The notes beneath the pieces were generated by a model. It did no database searches and was not told the origin of the DNA. It was given only the letters and a program-made list of their open reading frames with translations. The position numbers and the translations under genes are program-made. DNA of 64,000 nt. It comes from Symsagittifera roscoffensis (lineage: Eukaryota; Xenacoelomorpha; Acoela; Convolutidae). Shown piece after piece: positions 31,480 through 43,427 of the stretch; the stretch's first letter is position 1; every line of letters begins with the position of its first letter. The stretch lies in contig NC_087069.1 of the NCBI RefSeq assembly GCF_963678635.1, forward strand, positions 49,495,892 to 49,559,891, read 5' to 3'.

Positions 31480-32601
31480 CTACTTCTCGTCAGCCTCAAG
31501 GTTATGCAGCCATTCCAGTATCCTCAGCTTTGTTTTTCTCTTCTTTCTATCTCGCTCTGTTCTAGGTTCAATTTGTCTTTCTGGCAGGGTGTGATCTTCT
31601 TGTAAAGAGTGTTCAGTGACGGTTATGATCTGCCACTCCTCATTGGCTACCAGCTCATCCACGTTCACCAACTTCTCGCCTATCTCCTCGGGTTGTATCT
31701 CGTCAATCAAGAAGTCGTCACCATACCTGTTGTACCTCATGCCTGTCCATTTGCGATCGCCTTTTCCTGTCCCTGTGGTCATAGGCAAGTCTGGTTTTGT
31801 CCACTTTGGTACCTCGTTCTGTTCCGGGTCATTCCAATCTTCCTCTGCGAAAGATCCTTTGTCTGAATCTACCTCTATATTTTCGTTATCATCCATGCTC
31901 ACGTCCTCGTTGCCGTCATTCCTCTCACTGGTGCCCTTCTCGTTCATCTCACATACTGGCTCTACCAGTAGATACTCGATTCCTTCCATGTTCTGTGGTG
32001 TACACCAGTCTTCGGGAGATGGGAGGTGAGGTTTCAGATTTTCGTAGTGCGCCGCACGCCATGTACTCAAGCGTTAGAACTGGCACTGCTGGTGTACCTC
32101 CGTTATCATAAACATTCCACTCTTTTTCTTCAGTAACTTTTTGGTCACCTTTGGAGATATGATATTCTGGATCACCCGGGCGTATTTTCCCACCGCATAT
32201 GGTTTTCCCTGAAGTTTTTTTTTCATCGGACAACCATATCGTGATATCCAGTGCGTTATCAAATGATCACAAGTCTCTTTCGCTGAGGCCGTCTGACATG
32301 GTACCTCTTCTGCCGGTTTTGTAAAGTGGTCTATAATTACCAGTATCTGATTGTATCCCGAGTCGGCCATGCAGATCTTCTGATGGTCAATCTGCACGAC
32401 GTTGTTAAATTCCGAGCTTTCCACGGACTTAAGTGTGAGTTTCATTTTTCTAGTGTCTTTCACTTGCAAACACGACAAACATGCGTTCATCCACCTAAAA
32501 CTAGCCTTTCTCACACCTGGCCGATCAAATCTGTGTAGTGTTTTTTGCTGTACCTTGTCTATCCCTTGATGTCCCATCTGGTCGTGCCATCTGAACAACA
32601 C
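31480..32601 (-). pseudogene. T2 integrase (deleted) and pol tail
   Basis: 32074-32601 encodes the zinc region RWHDQMGHQGIDKVQQKTL, CLSCLQVKD, IDHQKICMADSGYNQI and ISRYGCPM, then jumps directly to KKLQGKPYAVGKYARV. The segment with the second catalytic Asp and the Glu is missing, so the DDE triad is incomplete. The tail frame 31480-32070 has EDWCTPQNMEGIEYLLVEPV, a long Asp/Glu-rich stretch and TGTGKGDRKWTGMRYNRYGD. The deletion join is marked by the poly-T string near 32217. Confidence 0.82.
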
Positions 32602-32827
32602 TTCCGACTGGTATAGCTGTGGTAATATGATGAGATTATGCCTGTGTAATATCTTCTATGTACTTTCCTCCTGCAGGCTACCACTCCATCAGCTGTGTGA
32701 TAGAGTAGGTCCCTTCTATCTTTAGAGAACTGGCTCAAGATCTTGTAACTATCCTCCTCCAGGTCTCCTTTCTACTTGACTCCCGTCTGGATCCATTTGG
32801 AGAGGTTGCTCGTCATCTTGTCATTCT

Positions 32828-34781
32828 TCATAGCTCGTATCGGTCCGACAGTCTGTATCTCGCTTTGACGTGTTTCTTCAACGCCATCAATTGACCATTC
32901 AGTTCTCCGGGACTGTGGATGTCGAGTTTTAGCTTAACACAAACTATTCTTCTCAAGACCTCCCTGTCATCATCCGGTTCCAAGTTCGTCCTGACATTTG
33001 AATTGCACGATAGCTCCCTGAATGGTTTCCTTGACACAACTAATTTCTCAAGCTCTTTTCCTCGGTTGCTCTATGTTGTACGTCCCTGAGGAAGGGTCAG
33101 TTTGTAGTTCTCTGTCCAGGTGCCTCATTTTCTCTTCTGCTAATATCATGCAAAGACTGTATTGGTCATCACCACTCTTCTCTGAGTCATCCTCGCATTC
33201 TTCCTACTCCCCGGAAAAACTCTCTCCTCACTGTCTCATTCTGTTTTCGGCCACTCCTCGGACTCTCGATTTAGTCCGAGGTGTTCGGCTTCCTCCTTGA
33301 ATGACACTTTCTTCTTCCGAAACGTAGTCCGTCTTAATAAGTCCTCCGGAATTTTCTCGACCAGTGTTCGCACAACTTCTTTGTAGTCAGGTTGCTTGCC
33401 TATCCTTGAGTCTTCGCCAGGAGCTGCTTCCCCTCTTTTCCATATGGTGGCTTCCAGTTTATCTTTGTTATTGTTCCGGATTACAGGTTTATCGTCTGCT
33501 AGTTTCTCGAGTAGTCTCATCAAATCCTCTCCTATCGTCACCCTTCTTGTATCCACTTCATTGAGGTCGTAGCCCTTTGCTTTTAGTGTTTACCTCAATA
33601 TCTTCGATTTGAGCATCATTTCCATTGGCATCCGTGAATTTCTCTTGAGAATTTCTTTCGCCTCATATTCAACTGGTTGCTCGGAATGGTCCTCTGTCGG
33701 TTTCCCTGATTTGTCAAGCCACCTACTGAGTGGAAGACTGTCATACGTATCTTTGTCCAAGAACGAAAAAACATCTCCTGTCTCTCGTAGAATTCCGTCT
33801 TCTTGCTCAAGCTGTCGGCATGTTAGCTTGTTCAATAGTTCTGTGTTCAATAATCATGTTATAACCATCCAAGCTTACTATCCACCTCCCGTTGTAGCTC
33901 TGGTCTATTGAGGACGTTTTCAACCTACTGAGTGCTCTGTTGTCGACCCCTAACTTGAATGGCTCGCTACCCAGAAATGCCCTGTATTTTTCTACAAAGG
34001 TGACTACCGTAAACCTTTCCGCTTTGGGTGCCCCGTATTTCATTTCTGTATCACTCAATACTTTGCTCCCGTAAGCTATCGGTCTCAAGACTGCCTTTCC
34101 GTTCCACTCCTGTTCTTGATGGAGTATTCCAGAGATCGCTACCATCGCTGCATCCGTATCCAGCACATACATTGCCTTTTCTGAGGGCGTCCCTAGCACA
34201 GTTGCTTCGCATAGCTCTCGCTTTATTCTCTTAAATGACTCCTCTGCCGCGTTATTCCACGTGAATTGCTTGCCCTTGTGCCTCATGAGTTGTTTCATTG
34301 GATATACTTTGTCCGCATAGCACTTGATGAACTACCTGCAATATTTCTCCAAACCCAGGAAGCTCATTAGCTGATGCTCCGTTTTTGGTGGTTTCCAAGT
34401 CGGCACCGCCTCTACTGCATCTGGGTCCGGTCTGATGACATGTTTGTCCACCACCCTCCCCAGGTTTTTAATCGGATCCTTGAGAATCTCACACTTCGAT
34501 GGCTTGGATTTTAGTCCTGCTCTTTTCATGCAAGCGAACACCTCGTCTAGTCGTTCGACGTGATCCTCTAGAGTAGGTGTCGCTATCACCACGTCATCCA
34601 CGTAACACATTACCAAATTGCCATATTTCTTCGTTACACTTGTCATTGCATGTGCCATCAATCGTTGGAATGTGACTGTAGCATTGCAAAGGCCAAGGGG
34701 CATCCTCTCCCATTGCAACAGTCCCAGCTCGCAAGCAAATACTGTCTTGTCCCTTTCTCCTTGACTCCCGTCTGGATCCAT
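32828..34781 (-). pseudogene. T2 second RT and RNase H set with linker
   Basis: 34332-34781 encodes the RT palm (MPLGLCNATVTFQRLMAHAM, YVDDVVIATP, KPSKCEILKDPIKNLGR). 33807-34298 encodes RNase H (MYVLDTDAAMVAISGILHQE, YGSKVLSDTEMKYGAP). 33236-33850 and 32828-33037 encode linker blocks (TTFRKKKVSFKEEAEHLGL and NVRTNLEPDDDREVLRRIV). The RT lacks its N-terminal half because of the fusion at about 34757. RNase H ends early at EQANMPTA compared with the other copies. Confidence 0.82.
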
Positions 34782-35036
34782 TTGGAGAGGTTGCTCGTCA
34801 TCTTGTCATTCTTCATAGCTCGTATCGGTCCGACAGTCTGTATCTCGCTTTGACGTGTTTCTTCAACGCCATCAATTGACCATTCAGTTCTCCGGGACTG
34901 TGGATGTCGAGTTTTAGCTTAACACAAACTATTCTTCTCAAGACCTCCTTGTCATCATCCGGTTCCAAGTTCGTCCTGAAATTTGAATTGCACGATAGCT
35001 CCCTGAATGGTTTCCTTGACACAACTAATTTCTCAA
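34757..35036 (-). repeat. Displaced copy of the RNase H-integrase linker
   Basis: Nearly identical to 32770-33053, but sitting between two RT/RNase H sets. The left edge joins at CTTGTCCCT/TTCTCCTTGAC and the right edge at CTCAAGCTC/CCGTAAGC, each with a few bases of microhomology. It is evidence of template switching or end-joining inside the element. Confidence 0.8.
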
Positions 35037-36022
35037 GCTCCCGTAAGCTATCGGTCTCAAGACTGCCTTTCCATTCCACTCCTGTTCTTGATGGAGTATT
35101 CCAGAGATCGCTACCACCGATGCATCCGTATCCAGCACATACATGGCCTTTTCCGCGGGCGTCCCTAGCACAGGTGCTCCGCAGAGCTCTCTCTTTATTC
35201 TTTTAAATGACTCCTCTGCCGCGTTATTCCACGTGAATTTCTTGCCATTGTGCCTCATGAGTTGTTGCATTGCATATACTTTGTCCGCATAGCCCTTGAT
35301 GAACTACCTGCAATATTTCGTCAAACTCAGGAAGCTCATTAGCTGATGCTCCGTTTTTGGTGGTTTCCAAGTCGGCACCGCCTCTACTGCGTCTGGGTCT
35401 GGTCTGATGACATGTTTGTCCACCACCCTCCCCAGGTTTTTAACCGGATCCTTGAGAATCTCACACTTCGATGGCTTGGATTTTAGTCCTGCTCTTTTCA
35501 TGCAAGCGAACACCTCGTCTAGTCGTTGGACGTGATCCTCTAGAGTAGGTGTCGCTATCACCACGTCATCCACGTAACACATTACCAAATTGCCATATTT
35601 CTTCGTTACACTTGTCATTGCATGTGCCATCAATCGTTGGAACGTGACTGTAGCATTGCAAAGGCCAAGGGGCATCCTCTCCCATTGCAACAGTCCCAGC
35701 TCACAAGCAAATACTGTCTTGTCCCTGTCCTGTTTCCTCAGTGGTACCTGCCAAAAAGCCGACCCTTAATCAAGAGTTGTAAAAAAAGGGCATCTCCTAG
35801 TTTCGAGAGGCTCTCATCAATCCTAGGTATGGCATAGGCATCCTTCACCAAGACGGATTTCAGATACCGAAAGTCACAACAAAACCTTAGTTGGTCTCCT
35901 TTCTTCTTAACCATCAATACTCCACACGCCCACGGTGATTTGGATGGTTCTATCATATCATACTCTTGTAGGGTCTCTATCTCTTTTCTGCATACATCCG
36001 ATTTGTTAGGGGTCATACGCAT
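35035..36022 (-). pseudogene. T2 first RT and start of RNase H
   Basis: 35738-36022 has the RT N-terminal blocks (MTPNKSDVCRKEIETLQEYD and LRFCCDFRYLKSVLVKDAYA). 35304-35690 has the palm with YVDDVVIATP and LMSFLSLTKYC. 35025-35270 has the RNase H start (KFTWNNAAEESFKRI and MYVLDTDASVVAISGILHQE), cut off after RPIAYGS at the displaced linker. It is non-functional because of the truncation and the stop between the RT halves. Confidence 0.84.
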
Positions 36023-36251
36023 CGCTCCTCCCTATGTGGTACCGCCGAGTCCTCAAACTCTATTTCATGTTCAACAAAATTACAGCATCCAATGTCTGCT
36101 TTATGTTTCGAAAAAACGTCCTGATTCCGATATGGCATATCATTGATGGCTTGGAGCTGTTCGTCCGTTACCTAGCACCTCAAGTGTTCTATTGCTGGTA
36201 ATACTAGTTTAAACATCTCTAATTCCTCTATTGTGGGTCTTTCCGGAAAAT

Positions 36252-37415
36252 TCAAACAACTCGAAAGTCCATTATTTCAAATCTAGTTTTCAAAGGTAGT
36301 GCGTATCCCAGCTTCCTTCCCCTCTGGATTGTGATTGGTATATCAAGAGTATTCAACAAGACGCTGACGCAGAGGCCACTCTTGGTTATCGAGAAGGATC
36401 TTCCCAAAATAGCAATACTTTGACTATTCGGATTCAACATTATGCACACTTGTTTATTGTCACTTAGTTCATTGAAGTTTTTTATCCGCAGACTTACTAT
36501 CGCCGCCTCATTTGCCTTCAACCCTACTCACCTATACAAGAAAACTGGAGATTTATTTTCATTCACCTTTATCAAATTTACCGGTTTAAATACGTACTTC
36601 CTTTCCGGGTTCCGAATCCTGAACATCGCATTGTTAAGATCAATTGTTACATCGCAATTCTTGATGAAATCTCTGCCTAAAATGAATCGGTCAGACTCGT
36701 CTAGATTCTCCAATACCAGAAAACTCATGCGAAATTTGCTTATTCCAGATTTTGGGCTATTATTGGTGTCCTACCTAGAACCCGCACCGCCCTTTTGTTT
36801 GCCGCTGATAGCCGTATTCTCGAGTCTATCAAGTCAGCTTTGTCGAACCCCAAATTTTCCATGTTTCAATTGGTATATTACTCAGGACTGCTCCTGTGTC
36901 CAATAACCAACGCAGTTGAGTCTTGTTCCCGCTTGTGCCAGTACGTGTGCAGATACGTCTGCCTCCGTTCCCAGATGCATTGCATCTTCTTCTAACATAG
37001 CGCTGTGTCCAATCGACCTCACTTTTAGTTCCTCTCTACCAACGTAGTTATGCCCGGCTAGATCTTCATCACACGTTATCATCGTTTTTGTGTAGATGTT
37101 TATTCCATCTCTATTCAAAAAGACCCCAAGTGGACCATGGGCTTCCGTGGATCTGTTGTCTATACGAACTGATTTACTACCACCTCTCGTGAGTAATGCC
37201 CTTAAACCTCTAGAAGGGGTTTGCGGGCTTACTGCGCTCAAGTAATCCGCGTACACATCTATGTGCATTACTGTCTGATCACTCGATTCACTCAAGTTTC
37301 TTGTTACTTCGTGGCCGCCCACTGTGTTTTTTGACATGATTCTTGCCCCAATTTTCGTGACGCCAAATGGTTTCCCAGTCACCATTTTCAAGGTGTTGCA
37401 ATTACTCCTCCTCAT
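36252..37415 (-). pseudogene. T2 protease region and gag-protease linker
   Basis: The aspartic protease that would cleave Gag and Gag-Pol is in pieces. The 36882-37415 frame ends in NCVGYWTQEQS, where copy T4 (48870-49064) keeps LRWLLDTGAVLSNIP with the DTG catalytic triplet; the triplet is lost here by a frame change. Downstream, 36528-36728 carries the second conserved protease block, RFILGRDFIKNCDVTIDL, followed by 36252-36521 (RVGLKANEAAIVSLRIKNFN, the region between protease and RT). The upstream frame begins with CNTLKMVTGKPFGVTKIGAR, a conserved linker after gag. Confidence 0.78.
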
Positions 37416-39250
37416 TAGGTTCTCTCCGCTTCTGTTTCTAGTCTTGTCATACAGAGTGTTTTAATCAATCTCTGTTTTTCTAATTCCTGTTTTAGCCGTT
37501 GCTCGATTTCTTTGGTCGCCAAGTCTTGCTTCACTTTGTTGATGGCAGCTGCTTGTTCGTAGTTTATCTCTAGTGAATTCCTCGTCTCAGCCCCAGTGGC
37601 ATCTTTGACTTGTGTCATGGCCTTCACTGTCTTTTTTGATAATTCACTACTCGCTACTTCTTTATTCTGCAGGTTTTTTTCAGCTTGTCTGTTCCTGTTT
37701 TACGAGATTGAGTACTTCTTTGGTTTCATTAACATGTACTCTCTTGAATTTTGTCTCGTCTCCTCTGGGATTGGTGCATTAATTTTTGATAGTGTTTAGT
37801 ATGTTGCCAACCGCGTTCTCAAGTCGTAACTTCTCATCCCATCGATAAACTTTGAAGCGATGATGAAGCTTCTTCTGCTCGTCGATTCTTCCGGGTCGCT
37901 TCTTCTCCTCAAGCTCTCAAGATCATCCAGAAATCGATCGATTGACTCGTCTTCTCTTTGTCTTCTTTTTTCAAATCTCATCATAGCTTGATGACCCTTC
38001 ATCCTGATCCGAATCGATTCAACAGTATCTCGAAGATTTTGTCCGCTGTATCATGCTCCTCCTCGTTCTTTGCTACTACGCACTTTGGTGCTGTGCCTTC
38101 TAGATTGCTTAGTATTGCTGTGCAGGCCTGCATTTTGTCATTCAGTTTGTCTTGTTCTAGATTTAGTCTCATGACTTCTACCCAGGTGCCAATGCAGCCA
38201 TCCGAGTCGTCTTTAAATTATTTTGGTTTCTTGAAGGTCTTTCTGGATTTACCACTTCCACTGTCACTCGAATCTGTATTCCTTGTTGCAAATGCTTTAA
38301 GTGTCCTGTTCATCATTTCCCATACTCGAGTCCCCCGGTGCATTCGTCGAGTTTGAGGTTCCACTCTTCATAGTAGTCTTGGACCCTACTACCCCTATGC
38401 TCGTTGAAATCCGGGGTAACGGTGTCGACTCCCTTTTCTTCCGTTGCAGTTCTACAAAGTCAACTCTAGTTCCCTGTGGTTTGTCTGCCTTGTGCTTTAT
38501 CTTGTGCTTTAGAGTTTCTCTTGAGTGCATCCAGTTTGTACTGTATGGCACAACAACTTTCAGCGTGATCCTTGCGCATCGTATCCATTCTGGTCTCTAG
38601 ATTCAATAACTTCTCATTCACGGTGTCATACCGTTTCTTCAGTTCTTCCATATTCTTCTTGATATGTTTCTCTCGCTCTTTGTCTGTAGTCTCTACCTCG
38701 TCCGACATCTGCTGTAGCTTTTCTTCCGAGGCCTTTGCTAAGACATAGTAGTTATCCAGGTTCTCGTTTTTGTTGTTCCTTTTTCAGCTCTTGGTGGTCC
38801 TCCTCACTGCATTTTAACTTTTTGTGTATTTCATTTATTTTTGTCTTTAAGTCTCCCAGCTCTACTGAAGTTGTTTTCGATCCATCAGCTCGTTTATCTT
38901 GGCTAGATGTCACTTCTTGCGTGGCTTCTTCTTTATCCTTCCTAGTTTCCAACGTTATCGTGAAAATTTTCCCAAAGATTTTGCTTTTCTCGGTCAATGC
39001 AAATCTCCTCCTTCGCTCGTGGCTTCATTCCAACCATCGCATCAATCCGCTCGTTGAATGATGTGATGTTCTCTTACTTTTTGAGTCGTCTTTTATCGTC
39101 TCCGGTGTGTTGGTCGCCTCGTCTCCATTGCCTATTGGTGAGAAGTCTATGGTGTTCTTTTCCTGTTCTTCTGTATTTGGCATCGGTGTGGACTCCGTTG
39201 TCCTCCCTTCCATTCCATCTATTCTTTGATCTGGTGTCTCTAGTTCGCCA
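37415..39250 (-). pseudogene. T2 gag
   Basis: Fragmented compared with the T4 copy (49532-51361). Pieces at 39025-39213 (MEGRTTESTPMPNTEEQ), 38752-38997 (coil with LKCSEEDHQELKKEQQ), 38466-38708 (coil TVNEKLLNLETRMDTM), 38297-38551 and 37796-38002 match T4 in order. The last has MKGHQAMMRFEKRRQREDES and FLDDLESLRRR, the capsid hallmark of Ty3-type Gag. At least five frame changes and stops break it. No CCHC zinc knuckle is visible; nucleic-acid binding may rest on basic residues. Confidence 0.78.
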
Positions 39251-39450
39251 TCTGTTCCTTGTTGCTTGTTATGCTAACCTTCTTCACTGAAATAATCTTC
39301 GTCCTTTCTCTCGGATTTATTGGTGTTGGTTTCTTCTGCGTTGAGGTCTGGTTTTGCTTAAGTCCTTTTCCTTTTCTTTCAGTTATCGACACCCTATTTC
39401 TTTTTATGATTTTTGTATTTACAATTTTCTTTATCTACAATTTTAATATT

Positions 39451-39462
39451 TATAAGTCCCCA
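39451..39462 (-). promoter_or_regulatory. Putative tRNA primer-binding site, T2
   Basis: On the - strand, TGGGGACTTATA starts one base after the LTR end (TTTTACA). TGG complements the CCA end of a tRNA, the normal position for minus-strand priming. The same string is at 51579-51590. I cannot name the tRNA. Confidence 0.55.
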
Positions 39463-39463
39463 C

Positions 39464-40717
39464 TGTAAAATCTGATTGAAATTATAAGCAAATTCCCTAA
39501 TGTATTAAAAATTGAATCCAGTCGAATTAGTCTAATTCAGTTTTGAGTCCCGTTGTTCAAGCCTTAGGATCCTTCGTTCTAGTTTTGGGATGCTTTATTA
39601 CTGTCCCTGGATTTCTTGGTACTCTCCTAGGGCCCTTGGCTCAAGTGTTGGGATACTTCGATGGAGTCTTTGTACACTTTGGTACTGTCCTAGTACTTTT
39701 ATGTACCCTCCTAGGACCCTTCGCTCAAGTGTTAGGAATCTTCGTTACTGTCCCAGGACTTTTCTAAACTCTTCTAGGACCCTTCGCTCAGGTGTTGATA
39801 CACTTCATTGCTCTCCCAGGACTTTTCTGAACTCTTCTAGGACCCTTCGCTCAGGTGTTGGTACACTTCGATGCTGTCCCAGGACTTTTATGAACTCTCC
39901 TAGGACACTTCGTTGCAGTGTTGGGACAATTAGATCACTATCCCAAGACTGAGTGTTGGGACACTTAGATCACTATCCCAAGACTGCCGGCGAGACTCTT
40001 GTACTTCTTCCCACTTTTTAGCTCAACTGTTTCTTCGCCTGATTGAAGAAATTCCCCGTTACCTTATGTCGAGTATTGGGATACCTGATCCACTACCCCA
40101 GTGCCACATCCGGAGCTCTAGTATAAGAAATAAACCCCAAAATCCAATTCTGTTCACCAAAATTTGCTTTACTAAGTCCCCTAAAATTGCCTTCCCTGTT
40201 TCAATCCGATGCAAGTCAAAACACGACTTGTTTGTTAGTCTACAACTTTAGCCGATTCGTTAAAATTCTCTGAAATCTGGCCAAAAAATGTAAAAATTTT
40301 GCGAATTACAAAAACCAGAAAGATAAGTATACCTACAACTCATAGGCGACCTATGCTGTTTTTCGTTCCCCCTACCCGATCCGACCAGGTTACCTACCTT
40401 ATTTCGATCTTAAACATGGATCTCCTCGCGTTGCAACTCACGTTCTGAATCTATTGATGGATCGTTCCAGACTCTGGGTCTACTAATGTAACTAAAATTA
40501 ACGATATCGATTGTATAGTTACAATAATGTGTACCCCTTTTTTACAATTTTGAACCGCCAACCTCCATCTAACCAGCCCCCTTCTAACCTCCCCCCTATC
40601 TATCCCCCACTTAAGTCGAAAATTACCCTTAAGCGTAATGGGTGCTAAACCTCTCGAGTGAAAGTCTGTAGAACCTGTTTCCAAGCTCTGCTCAAGTTAA
40701 AACGTTTCCTCAAAACA
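39464..40717 (-). repeat. LTR of element T2 (about 1254 bp)
   Basis: The boundaries are set by TGT/ACA ends: + strand TGTAAAATCTGATTG at 39464 and CCTCAAAACA ending at 40717. The primer-binding site lies just outside the gag-proximal end. Internally there is a 63-bp minisatellite (39730-39918) and an AT-rich half with no gene. The proline/leucine-rich open frames across the minisatellite exist only because 63 is a multiple of three. The same sequence is partly repeated directly downstream (40858-42002) and again at 51592-52993. Confidence 0.75.
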
Positions 40718-42119
40718 GTGGGTGTCCGCTTATCCAATTTTACACTTATTTCCTATAACGCAAAGTGGATTTTAACGATACCCGGTTGACCAAACAGAAC
40801 ATCCCTGTGTACCTTCCTCCGTTTGCTCTGTTCTTCGTTCCTTCGTTCCTTCGATCCTTCGTTCTAGTTTTGGGATGCTTTATTACTGTCCCTGGATTTC
40901 TTGGTACTCTCCTAGGGCCCTTGGCTCAAGTGTTGGGATACTTCGATGGAGTCTTTGTACACTTTGGTACTGTCCTAGTACTTTTATGTACCCTCCTAGG
41001 ACCCTTCGCTCAAGTGTTAGGAATCTTCGTTACTGTCCCAGGACTTTTCTAAACTCTTCTAGGACCCTTCGCTCAGGTGTTGATACACTTCATTGCTCTC
41101 CCAGGACTTTTCTGAACTCTTCTAGGACCCTTCGCTCAGGTGTTGGTACACTTCGATGCTGTCCCAGGACTTTTATGAACTCTCCTAGGACACTTCGTTG
41201 CAGTGTTGGGACAATTAGATCACTATCCCAAGACTGAGTGTTGGGACACTTAGATCACTATCCCAAGACTGCCGGCGAGACTCTTGTACTTCTTCCCACT
41301 TTTTAGCTCAACTGTTTCTTCGCCTGATTGAAGAAATTCCCCGTTACCTTATGTCGAGTATTGGGATACCTGATCCACTACCCCAGTGCCACATCCGGAG
41401 CTCTAGTATAAGAAATAAACCCCAAAATCCAATTCTGTTCACCAAAATTTGCTTTACTAAGTCCCCTAAAATTGCCTTCCCTGTTTCAATCCGATGCAAG
41501 TCAAAACACGACTTGTTTGTTAGTCTACAACTTTAGCCGATTCGTTAAAATTCTCTGAAATCTGGCCAAAAAATGTAAAAATTTTGCGAATTACAAAAAC
41601 CAGAAAGATAAGTATACCTACAACTCATAGGCGACCTATGCTGTTTTTCGTTCCCCCTACCCGATCCGACCAGGTTACCTACCTTATTTCGATCTTAAAC
41701 ATGGATCTCCTCGCGTTGCAACTCACGTTCTGAATCTATTGATGGATCGTTCCAGACTCTGGGTCTACTAATGTAACTAAAATTAACGATATCGATTGTA
41801 TAGTTACAATAATGTGTACCCCTTTTTTACAATTTTGAACCGCCAACCTCCATCTAACCAGCCCCCTTCTAACCTCCCCCCTATCTATCCCCCACTTAAG
41901 TCGAAAATTACCCTTAAGCGTAATGGGTGCTAAACCTCTCGAGTGAAAGTCTGTAGAACCTGTTTCCAAGCTCTGCTCAAGTTAAAACGTTTCCTCAAAA
42001 CAGTGGGTGTCCGCTTATCCAATTTTACACTTATTTCCTATAACGCAAAGTGGATTTTAACGATACCCGGTTGACCAAACAGAACATCCCTGTGTACCTT
42101 CCTCCGTTTGCTCTGTTCT
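39550..42119. repeat. 1285-bp tandem duplication of LTR plus flank
   Basis: 39550-40834 and 40835-42119 repeat at 1285 bp. Every point I compared (39590/40875, 40066/41351, 40451/41736) is identical. Each unit contains most of the LTR and about 117 bp beyond its ACA end (40718-40834 and 42003-42119). The second LTR copy lacks its gag-proximal 100 bp. Near identity implies a very recent event or an assembly duplicate. Confidence 0.9.
39730..39918. repeat. 63-bp minisatellite inside the LTR
   Basis: Three units starting at 39730, 39793 and 39856, each with a TGTT...CCCAGGACTTTT...CTAGGACCCTTCG core. Degenerate half units follow to about 39985. The tandem LTR copy has the same three units (41015-41203). 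Confidence 0.88.
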
Positions 42120-42493
42120 TCTTTGATCACACTGCTGGCTCGTCACCTGCTGATTGGTCACACTTTCCCGCTGGGCTAGTCACCAGTTCCAGTCAAGTCT
42201 CCCAGTGGTCAAGTTTCTCAGTTGTCCACTTTCCCACTTCGCTGGTCACCTGATCCAGTCAAGTCTCCCAGTGGTCCGCTGATGTCACAAGCTCTCTGAA
42301 AACCCTTTCAACGCCCCTAGCTCGGTCACCTGTTCAATGTTGCTGGTTTGGTCGAGACGATCGGTCTTGTTGAAAACAGTATGCGTATACTATTTTAATT
42401 AAAATTAAGGTTTGACCCTAATCTGAAAGTCAAAGCCACTGTCTTTTTTGTATTTTTTTTTCGTTTTTTTTCCTATTTCTAATCTTTTTTGTC
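42120..42493. other. Unassigned spacer with short direct repeats
   Basis: No gene. Two imperfect copies of a motif of roughly 65 bp share CCAGTCAAGTCTCCCAGTGG (at about 42191 and 42256). After them come an AT-rich stretch with TTTTAATTAAAATT and a poly-T/pyrimidine tract up to the LTR stub. Confidence 0.6.
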
Positions 42494-42639
42494 CAGCCCC
42501 CTTCTAACCTCCCCTCTATCCATCCCCCCCACTTAAGTCGAAAATTAACCTTAAGCGCAAATGGTGTTAAACCTCTCGAGTGAAAGTTTGTAGAATCTGT
42601 TTCCAAGCTCTGCTCAAGTTAAAACGTTTCCTCAAAACA
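42494..42639 (-). repeat. LTR stub (146 bp)
   Basis: It matches the outer end of the LTR (CCAGCCCCCTTCTAACC through GTTTCCTCAAAACA). It abuts the end of the T3 integrase region, the position expected for the start of a 3' LTR; the rest is lost. Confidence 0.75.
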
Positions 42640-42711
42640 GTCTGGTGTACCTCCACTGCTGGTGTACCTCCGTTATCATAAACGGCCCTCTCCTGTTTCT
42701 TCAGTAAAATT

Positions 42712-43427
42712 TTAGTCCCTTTTGAAGATACGATAATCTGAAACACGCAGACGTATTTTCCCAAAGCATATGGTTTTCCCTGATGTTTTTTTTTCATCGT
42801 GATTCTTCCGCTGTCTCATTTGTGCCCGCGCCGTGTTCTTTCTACAGAGCTCGCTCAATTCCTGTTGTCTCTTGACCGCTTCCTCCACATATGCCTGAGG
42901 CGACGTCTTTTTCCCCACGTATTCTGGATAGAAGAATGTCAGGGGCATCGCTCTCTCCCTGGCAGTCAATATCATGAAAGGACTGATCCCTGTTTTTGAG
43001 TGCTGTTATACGCCCCTACCACTTGCGGCAGATAATTATCCCAATATGACATGTATCTCAAGCAATATACCCTGACCATGTTCACCAGTGTTCTGTTCTG
43101 CCTCTCCACTAGTCCGTTCGTTTGAGGATGGTAGGTTGTTGAATGCGCTTGAGCAATGTGGGATCTCCTCATCAAATCTTTTGTGAGGTCCCCCACGAAG
43201 GCTTTCCTATTGTCAGATTGGAATGTCATCGGACAACCATATCGTGATATCCAGTGCATTATCAAATGATCACAAGTCTCTTCCACTGAGGCTGTCTGAT
43301 ATGGTACCGCTTCTGCCTGTTTCGTAAAGTGGTCTATAATTACCAGTATCTGATTGTATCCCGAGTCGGTCATGCAGATCTTCTGATGGTCAATCTGCAC
43401 GACGTCGTTAAATTCCGAGCTTTCCAC
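42712..43427 (-). pseudogene. T3 integrase core
   Basis: 42972-43427 encodes IDHQKICMTDSGYNQI, ISRYGCPMTFQSDNRKAF and STTYHPQTNGLVERQNRTL, so all three catalytic acidic residues are present. 42712-42975 continues with FFYPEYVGKKTSPQAYVEEA. A frame change separates the two, and the zinc-binding N-terminus is absent. It is very close to the T1 copy (28084-28880). Confidence 0.85.

Larger units (their letters stand above)
31339..39463 (-). mobile_element. Ty3/Gypsy-like element T2, internal region (gag to pol tail), rearranged
   Basis: Starting next to the LTR at 39464, the - strand reads gag (37415-39250), a low-complexity linker, protease (36252-36960), RT (35304-36022) and RNase H (35035-35270). 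A patch of the RNase H-integrase linker follows (34760-35035), then a second RT/RNase H set (34332-34781 and 33807-34298), a linker (32828-33556), a shortened integrase (32074-32601) and the pol tail (31480-32070). It is therefore a composite of at least two copies joined at microhomologies near 35036 and 34757. Its tail is fused to T1 at about 31338. Confidence 0.87.

Noticed and set aside
39543-41237. + strand open frames with repeating Cys-Pro-Arg-Thr-Phe / Leu-Gly-Pro motifs, as a repetitive secreted protein
   Set aside because: They fall entirely inside the LTR minisatellite, whose 63-bp unit keeps any frame open. They are duplicated with the LTR and have no conserved start.
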